A stretch of DNA of 20,074 nt, taken from an uncultured Parabacteroides sp. GTDB taxonomy: Bacteria; Bacteroidota; Bacteroidia; Bacteroidales; Tannerellaceae. Each line of letters opens with the position of its first letter. Position 1 is the first letter of the stretch. Positions 16,531 to 20,074 of the stretch are shown here, in pieces. Both the position numbers and the translations under genes were made by a program. The notes beneath the pieces were generated by a model. The model saw nothing but the letters and a program-made list of their open reading frames with translations. It made no database searches and was not told the origin of the DNA. The stretch is taken from the NCBI GenBank assembly GCA_900541965.1, contig UQLN01000071.1, positions 1 through 20,074 of the forward strand, read 5' to 3'.

Positions 16531-17841
16531 ATGAACAAACGAATCTACCTCTCCCTCGCCCACATGTCCGGCAAGGAGCAGGTTTTTATACAGGAGGCTT
16601 TCGATACCAATTGGGTAGTTCCTTTAGGACCGAATGTAAACGCCTTTGAAGAATCCCTGGAACAGTTTTTAATGGACAATGGACAATTAACACGGGACAA
16701 TGAACAGCTCTCTGATAATTGTCACCTGTCACCTGTCAATTGTCACCTGAAAAAAGTCGTTGCCCTCTCCGCCGGTACGGCAGCCGTCCATCTGGCTTTG
16801 TTGGCTTGCGGTGTCGGGCCCGGTGATGAAGTGATCGTGCAGAGCTTTACCTTCTGCGCCTCTTCGCATCCGGTGGCTTATCTGGGTGCTACTCCGGTGT
16901 TTGTCGATTCGGAGGCGGATACATGGAATATGGACCCGGAGTTGCTGGAAGAGGCTATCAAAGGCCGTATCGCCAAGACGGGTAAGAAGCCGAAGGCGAT
17001 TGTTCCGGTTTATTTGTACGGGATGCCTGCCAAGATAGCGGAGATTATGGCGGTGGCCGATACCTATGGTATTCCGGTTATCGAGGATGCCGCCGAAGGG
17101 TTGGGAAGCCGGTACGACGGACGGATGTGCGGTACGTTCGGACGATACGGGGTGCTCTCTTTCAACGGAAACAAGATGATTACGACTTCCGGCGGCGGGG
17201 CGCTGATCTGCCCGGACGAGGAAGCGAAAAAGAAAATCATGTTCTATGCAACCCAAGCCCGTGAGTCATACCCGTACTATCACCACGAAGAGATAGGCTA
17301 CAACTACCGTATGTCGAATATCTGTGCCGGTATCGGACGTGGGCAGATGACGGTTCTCGATGAACATATCGCCCATCACCGGCATATCTGCCGGCTCTAT
17401 AAGGCATTGCTTGCCGGGGTAGAAGGAATTACATTACATGAGAATCCCTCTTCCCGCTTTGACAGCAACTACTGGCTGAATACGATATTGCTCGACCCGG
17501 CTTTGCATGTGAAAGGCGAAGGGCAGGCGTATGAATCGGCTGTACGGGGCGCTGTAGGCGGAGCTGCCGGAGTGACTCGTCAGGCTTCCTCCTTGCATAC
17601 AAGCTGCGAACCCAATAAAAATGTAGAGGCTATGCGTATGGCGTTGGATGCAGCCGGCATCGAATCCCGCCCCTTATGGAAACCGATGCATCTGCAACCG
17701 GTCTATACGAATAATCCTTGTTATGCCAACGGGGTGAGCGAGTCTCTTTTCAAACAGGGACTTTGCCTGCCGAGCGGCCCCTGCGTGACGGATGAAGATG
17801 CGGAGTATATCGTATCGGAAATTAAAAAGTCGATTCAGTGA
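16531..17841 (+). CDS. DegT/DnrJ/EryC1/StrS aminotransferase (PglE type) with repeat-derived insertion
   Basis: A PLP-dependent sugar aminotransferase, 436 residues from the ATG that gives MNKRIYLSLAHMSGKEQ; the frame is open further upstream but that part lies inside the HAD gene. Landmarks are TNWVVPLGPNVNAFE, VVALSAGTAAVHLALLACGVGPGDEVI, IEDAAEGLGSRYDG, and the PLP lysine K215 in SFNGNKMITTSGGG. The C-terminal RPLWKPMHLQPVY is typical. It would aminate the 4-keto sugar from the dehydratase before PglD acetylation. Residues 48-73 replace a normally short loop with sequence encoded by TGTCACC/GACAAT repeats. A second expansion (about residues 328-370, GGAAGVTRQASS) is one I recall from Bacteroidetes relatives. 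Confidence 0.92.
   Translation: MNKRIYLSLAHMSGKEQVFIQEAFDTNWVVPLGPNVNAFEESLEQFLMDNGQLTRDNEQLSDNCHLSPVNCHLKKVVALSAGTAAVHLALLACGVGPGDEVIVQSFTFCASSHPVAYLGATPVFVDSEADTWNMDPELLEEAIKGRIAKTGKKPKAIVPVYLYGMPAKIAEIMAVADTYGIPVIEDAAEGLGSRYDGRMCGTFGRYGVLSFNGNKMITTSGGGALICPDEEAKKKIMFYATQARESYPYYHHEEIGYNYRMSNICAGIGRGQMTVLDEHIAHHRHICRLYKALLAGVEGITLHENPSSRFDSNYWLNTILLDPALHVKGEGQAYESAVRGAVGGAAGVTRQASSLHTSCEPNKNVEAMRMALDAAGIESRPLWKPMHLQPVYTNNPCYANGVSESLFKQGLCLPSGPCVTDEDAEYIVSEIKKSIQ
16672..16749 (+). repeat. TGTCACC/GACAAT repeat inserted in the aminotransferase reading frame
   Basis: About 78 bases (a multiple of three) built from GACAAT units on the left and TGTCACC/TGTCAAT units on the right. It includes a perfect 8-bp inverted repeat GACAATTA (16682-16689) / TAATTGTC (16716-16723). 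The same words, such as TGTCACCTGTCAA, recur in the intergenic repeat near 19.2 kb. It encodes 26 residues in the DegT protein without breaking the frame. Confidence 0.8.
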
Positions 17842-17865
17842 AGTTACTGTTCGGAAAATAGTTCA

Positions 17866-17873
17866 TACATTTG
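17866..17873 (+). promoter_or_regulatory. Bacteroidetes-type -7 promoter box for the toxin-antitoxin module
   Basis: TACATTTG is a perfect match to the Bacteroidetes -7 consensus TAnnTTTG, in the gap after the aminotransferase stop and 26 bases before the antitoxin ATG. The -33 region (near 17843-17847, GTTAC) is only a weak TTG-like match. It suggests the module is transcribed apart from the capsule operon. Confidence 0.55.
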
Positions 17874-17899
17874 TCCTAACACACTAAAAATAAAAGACT

Positions 17900-18229
17900 A
17901 TGAAGAAAAAGAACGTAGAATACCAATATCCGGAAAAAGAAGAATCTTCGTTGCAGGAACCTGTTGTTTCGTATCAGCAAGAGGATTTATATAGGAATGC
18001 AAAAGTTGCAATAGAAGTTGACCGAAATCTTTTTGAACAACTGAAAATGTATGCACAGTCTACAGGACATACAATTTCTGATATTGTGGAAAAACAGTTG
18101 AAGAGTTTTTTGAATACAAAAGTGAAGGATGCCTCTAAGCCTGTGTCTTCTAAATTGAGGGGTATCGTTGAACTTCCTGCAGATTTTGATTATAAAGAAG
18201 AAATTTTTAACAAATCTGCAGAGAAATGA
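17900..18229 (+). CDS. Antitoxin-like protein (ribbon-helix-helix, DUF6364-like)
   Basis: A 109-residue protein with a charged N-terminus and a central segment, about residues 34-72 (VAIEVDRNLFEQLKMYAQSTG then ISDIVEKQLKSFL), shaped like an Arc/MetJ ribbon-helix-helix: a strand followed by two helices. It would bind the operator near its promoter and neutralise the downstream PIN toxin. The C-terminal ~35 residues likely contact the toxin. Its stop overlaps the toxin ATG (ATGA, 18226-18229), the usual arrangement for such pairs. No palindromic operator stood out. Confidence 0.75.
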   Translation: MKKKNVEYQYPEKEESSLQEPVVSYQQEDLYRNAKVAIEVDRNLFEQLKMYAQSTGHTISDIVEKQLKSFLNTKVKDASKPVSSKLRGIVELPADFDYKEEIFNKSAEK

Positions 18230-18633
18230 AGCACTATTTTGTGGATACAAATGTCATTATTGATATGTTAGCGAATCGTAGAGAATTTGCAGATGCAGCT
18301 TCGGATTTGTTTGATGCTGCAGGACGGAGGGAGATTTGCCTTTATATTTCATCCCTGTCATATGCGAATGTTTATTATATTGTTCGAAGATATTTGGGAC
18401 ATGATAAGACAATAGAGAGTTTAAAGGCTCTTTCTGATTATGTGACGATTGTTCCGGTTACAGGGAAAGTAATAGGTTTAGCTCTATCTTCCGATTTTAA
18501 TGATTTTGAAGATGCGATTCAGTATTATTCTGCGATTCAAAAGAAATCAGTGAGATATATAGTTACTCGAAATATTAAAGATTTTAAGTATTCCGAATTG
18601 CCTGTAATAGAACCTAAAGATTATAAGTTATAA
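18226..18633 (+). CDS. PIN-domain toxin-like ribonuclease (VapC / PIN_3)
   Basis: A 135-residue PIN domain. FVDTNVIIDML carries the first metal-binding Asp (D7). ISSLSYANVYYIV is the PIN_3-like second segment, which lacks the Glu of classical VapC at this place. SDFNDFEDAIQY supplies D93, E95 and D96, and IVTRNIKDF supplies D119. Family members cleave RNA, often tRNA, when free of antitoxin. The length is normal and the acidic set looks intact, so it is probably active. It ends exactly at the minus-strand terminator hairpin. Confidence 0.85.
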   Translation: MKHYFVDTNVIIDMLANRREFADAASDLFDAAGRREICLYISSLSYANVYYIVRRYLGHDKTIESLKALSDYVTIVPVTGKVIGLALSSDFNDFEDAIQYYSAIQKKSVRYIVTRNIKDFKYSELPVIEPKDYKL

Positions 18634-18674
18634 AAAACAGGCACAGGCTTTACAACAATGCAAACCTGTACCTG
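18632..18674 (-). terminator. Rho-independent terminator for minus-strand transcripts
   Basis: Read on the minus strand, CAGGTACAGG (18674-18665) pairs with CCTGTGCCTG (18647-18638) over 10 bp, including one U-G wobble that is a C/A mismatch on the + strand, and is followed by six T's. That asymmetry and the T run point to termination of the leftward transcript from the HU-like gene, not the toxin gene. Confidence 0.8.
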
Positions 18675-18685
18675 AAAAAATATCA

Positions 18686-19003
18686 TCACCCTATAAACCA
18701 CTTATAAACACACCCCGCTCCCCCGAGTAGCATCATGCTGTATCCCGAAATTCCGAGCCAGTCGGCTTGCGGGCGGTTGTGGAGAGCGAGAGGACCGCTC
18801 CGATGCAGCTTACCGTTACTTCCGTCTCCCGCATCAGCAGGGAGAGGAGAGCCAGAAGGAGCAGGTAGAGGGCCAGGGTTCGAGGGCGGATTGGTTGGAT
18901 AGGGAGACGGGCAGGGGCAGTTATCCGCCGTTTTCTTCTTGCGTGGGAAGATAATCCGCGCAAGGACAGTAAGGAAATCGAGAATAGTTTCAAGGACTTT
19001 CAT
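18686..19003 (-). CDS. Hypothetical proline-rich small protein, possibly a decayed gene
   Basis: From the ATG at 19003 this frame gives 105 residues: an amphipathic start MKVLETILDFLTVLARIIFP, a basic patch RKKK, a Pro/Ser/Gly-rich middle, and a hydrophobic C-terminus ISGYSMMLLGGAGCVYKW. The overlapping minus frame at 18733-18993 contains a good hydrophobic stretch, LALYLLLLALLSLLM, absent from this frame. Each frame thus carries part of what could be one small membrane protein, so frameshift decay is possible. I do not recognise the family. Its position downstream of an HU-like gene, and before a strong terminator, suggests that it is transcribed with it. Confidence 0.4.
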   Translation of the reverse strand: MKVLETILDFLTVLARIIFPRKKKTADNCPCPSPYPTNPPSNPGPLPAPSGSPLPADAGDGSNGKLHRSGPLALHNRPQADWLGISGYSMMLLGGAGCVYKWFIG

Positions 19004-19051
19004 ATTAGAAGATGAATAAAGGTGAATAAATTCGGGAAATAATATATCAGG

Positions 19052-19207
19052 TGACAAATCAGTTGACAGTTGACAAGTGACAGTTGACAGTTGCTTCGCG
19101 TCAGTATTACATAAGAAAGAATATTCTTGTTTGGACGAGCATTTTTATTTTTCCCGTTACTGTCTTTTTCTTTAACTGTCACCTGTCAACTGTCAACTGA
19201 TTTGTCA
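19052..19207. repeat. Long inverted repeat of TGACAGT/TGTCAAC units
   Basis: Arms 19052-19085 and 19174-19207 are reverse complements at 33 of 34 positions; the single difference would be a wobble pair on one RNA strand. Each arm is made of 7-base-like units (GTTGACA, AGTTGAC). The 88-base loop holds no convincing gene. It includes a palindrome AGAATATTCT near 19117. It lies between the HU-like gene and the small ORF, so the leftward transcript would fold into a very strong hairpin. Confidence 0.85.
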
Positions 19208-19238
19208 ACTGTCACCTGTCAATTGACAAGTCAATTGA
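19208..19238. repeat. Additional TGTCACC/TCAATTGAC repeat units
   Basis: Continuation of the same repeat type (CTGTCACCTGTCAATTGAC, then AAGTCAATTGAC) right up to the stop codon of the HU-like gene at 19239-19241. TCAATTGAC occurs twice and is palindromic around AATT. These units match those inside the aminotransferase gene. Confidence 0.75.
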
Positions 19239-19697
19239 CTACAGTTCCTCCGGTTTGTCCCCATCACTCCCCCCTGAGTTGCCGGGGTCGGTGGCAGCGT
19301 CTTTTTTGGGGACGTAGCGTTCGAAGGAGGCGTTGTTTACCAGGTTTATCAGCATGGTGCCGGGGTAGAAGACGATATGGGCACGGTTGAAGAGAGAAGT
19401 GTTGAACTCGTCGATGGTTTTTGCACCTTTGCTGCCCGCCACCATGCGGAAACTGCCGAACTCGCCCAGATGGACCGATTCGCCGTCGGAAAGCGCTTCG
19501 TTCATCACCTTGAGCAGGCCGTCGAGCACGAGGAGGATTTCACCGCGGCTGGCGGTACAGTAGTTCTCGATACGGGTGCAGATTTTGTTGATCGTCAGCT
19601 TTTTCGTGATGCTGGTTTGCGCATGGTAAAGCGTATCGCCTTCGGCAGCATCCTTACTCATGTTTTGTCGCTTGACTAACGTGTAAACTAATGGCAT
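19239..19697 (-). CDS. HU-like DNA-binding protein (Bacteroidetes HU-HIG type)
   Basis: A 152-residue small DNA-binding protein. MPLVYTLVKRQNMSKD opens the divergent HU-like family of Bacteroidetes. The core has SDGESVHLGEFGSFRM, the counterpart of the HU 'GFGxF' turn, at about residues 90-105, followed by the arm region (FNTSLFNRAHIVFYPG). The last ~20 residues (ATDPGNSGGSDGDKPEEL) are an acidic, disordered tail. These genes often lie near capsule loci and mobile-like regions, frequently alongside an amidase gene, which is missing here. It is GC-richer than the AT-rich capsule centre. It has its own -7 box on the minus strand. Confidence 0.85.
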   Translation of the reverse strand: MPLVYTLVKRQNMSKDAAEGDTLYHAQTSITKKLTINKICTRIENYCTASRGEILLVLDGLLKVMNEALSDGESVHLGEFGSFRMVAGSKGAKTIDEFNTSLFNRAHIVFYPGTMLINLVNNASFERYVPKKDAATDPGNSGGSDGDKPEEL

Positions 19698-19767
19698 AAT
19701 TTTTAGAATTTAAAGTTTGAAAATTAAGAACTGGGAATTAAAAACACGTGTATTAATTTGTACACAA

Positions 19768-19775
19768 CAAAGATA
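19768..19775 (-). promoter_or_regulatory. Bacteroidetes-type -7 box for the HU-like gene
   Basis: Read leftward, TATCTTTG matches TAnnTTTG perfectly and lies about 70 bases before the HU-like ATG. No clear TTTG at -33 is seen upstream. The 5' leader would be about 65 bases long. Confidence 0.5.
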
Positions 19776-19869
19776 CGGCAGGCTAAAATCCCGGAGTCCG
19801 GTAGAGGCTGTTAGAGTCGATTACGAACCATTAATAGTTAAGAAAATAAACTACTTGAACCCCATTCCG

Positions 19870-19929
19870 AAACATAGGTGTTTTGCATTCAAAACATATA
19901 TGTTTTAAAATCAAAACACCTATGTTTTG
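19870..19929. repeat. Triple palindromic repeat CAAAACA-n-TATGTTTTG
   Basis: Three related sites: AAACATAGGTGTTTTG (19870-19885), CAAAACATATATGTTTT (19890-19906, nearly self-palindromic) and CAAAACACCTATGTTTTG (19912-19929). The first and third form a perfect 16-bp inverted repeat enclosing the second. Spacing between sites is 4-5 bases. They lie between the leftward HU-like gene and the rightward gene at the window edge. They look like multiple operator sites or a large hairpin. The rest of 19698-20017 shows only AT-rich sequence and the -7 box described separately. Confidence 0.8.
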
Positions 19930-20017
19930 AAAACAGGAAAAAAAAGAAAGAACGCCATATAACCACAATAAAAAACAGTGTTATCATGAAAAAATAATAA
20001 CAACCATATGTTTGAAG

Positions 20018-20074
20018 ATGTTAAAAGAGCAAAATCCGGAGTATGAATATCTGTTTGAACAGATGAAAGCGGAG
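20018..20074 (+). CDS. Start of an unknown gene, cut by the window edge
   Basis: An ATG at 20018 opens a frame of 19 codons (MLKEQNPEYEYLFEQMKAE) that runs off the window. The sequence is charged and plausible for a soluble protein, but too short to assign. A perfect -7-like TATGTTTG sits at 20007-20014, only 3 bases before the ATG. If that is a real promoter the transcript would be leaderless or start inside the ORF, so either the box or the start is probably misread. Confidence 0.35.
   Translation, partial: MLKEQNPEYEYLFEQMKAE

Noticed and set aside
16729..17256. Long minus-strand ORF opposite the aminotransferase
   Set aside because: The + strand frame has the PLP lysine and all family motifs, so this is an antisense shadow in GC-richer sequence.
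19000..19182. Small minus-strand ORF with Cys/Gln/Leu-rich repeats
   Set aside because: Its repetitive translation (NCQLSLVNCQL) comes from the TGACAGT intergenic repeat and not from a gene.
19052..19238. CRISPR-like array
   Set aside because: Units are about seven bases, contiguous and in inverted arms, without unique spacers of regular length; no cas genes are present.
19127..19679. Plus-strand ORFs opposite the HU-like gene
   Set aside because: The minus-strand frame has recognisable HU-like motifs; the + frames are antisense shadows of it or translate the repeat.
20007..20014. TATGTTTG as promoter of the gene at the window edge
   Set aside because: A perfect -7 match, but it is 3 bases before the ATG, so transcription would start inside the ORF; a chance match in AT-rich DNA is likely.

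Overview
The window looks like a gut Bacteroidales chromosome, Bacteroides or Parabacteroides type, carrying most of one capsular or exopolysaccharide (CPS) locus. The evidence is promoter -7 boxes of the TAnnTTTG class instead of sigma70 boxes, a Bacteroidetes-style HU-like DNA-binding protein next to the locus, a PIN_3-type toxin pair, and short intergenic TGTCAAC/TGACAAT repeats of a kind I recall from this order. The genus assignment is an inference.

Layout. Positions 1-154 are an untranslated leader with no clear promoter. From 155 to 17841 every gene is on the + strand, gaps are 65 bp or less, and many genes overlap by 4 to 11 bp, so this is probably one polycistronic CPS operon. In order it encodes: a membrane-bound nucleotide-sugar 4,6-dehydratase; a Wzx flippase; a WbsX-type protein; a GT4 glycosyltransferase; an acyltransferase-3 gene split by a frameshift; an EpsG/Wzy-like polymerase; a GT2 glycosyltransferase; a GNAT-like acyltransferase; an ATP-grasp ligase; a NodB-type deacetylase; two GT4 glycosyltransferases; a PglC-type initiating sugar-phosphate transferase; a PglD-type acetyltransferase; a second ATP-grasp protein; a HAD hydrolase; and a DegT/PglE-type aminotransferase. 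The middle (about 2.7-10.5 kb) is clearly more AT-rich than the two ends, as expected for a variable cassette between conserved flanks.

How the genes fit together (inference from families). Dehydratase, aminotransferase and PglD-like acetyltransferase would make a UDP-diacetamido-trideoxy sugar of the bacillosamine type. The PglC-like enzyme would load it on undecaprenyl phosphate and the PglA-like GT4 would add the next sugar. The central glycosyltransferases would complete the repeat unit, the deacetylase, ATP-grasp and GNAT enzymes would decorate it, Wzx would flip it, and the EpsG-like protein would polymerise it.

After the operon come a two-gene toxin-antitoxin-like module (+ strand, own promoter), then on the minus strand an HU-like gene and a doubtful proline-rich ORF ending at a clear terminator. 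An intergenic region with a triple palindromic repeat follows, and the start of a + strand gene runs off the window.

The most interesting observations are homopolymer tracts at reading-frame discontinuities (A8 in the acyltransferase, G10 between pglD and an ATP-grasp gene that has no ordinary start codon), and an intergenic repeat that appears to have entered the aminotransferase gene in frame.
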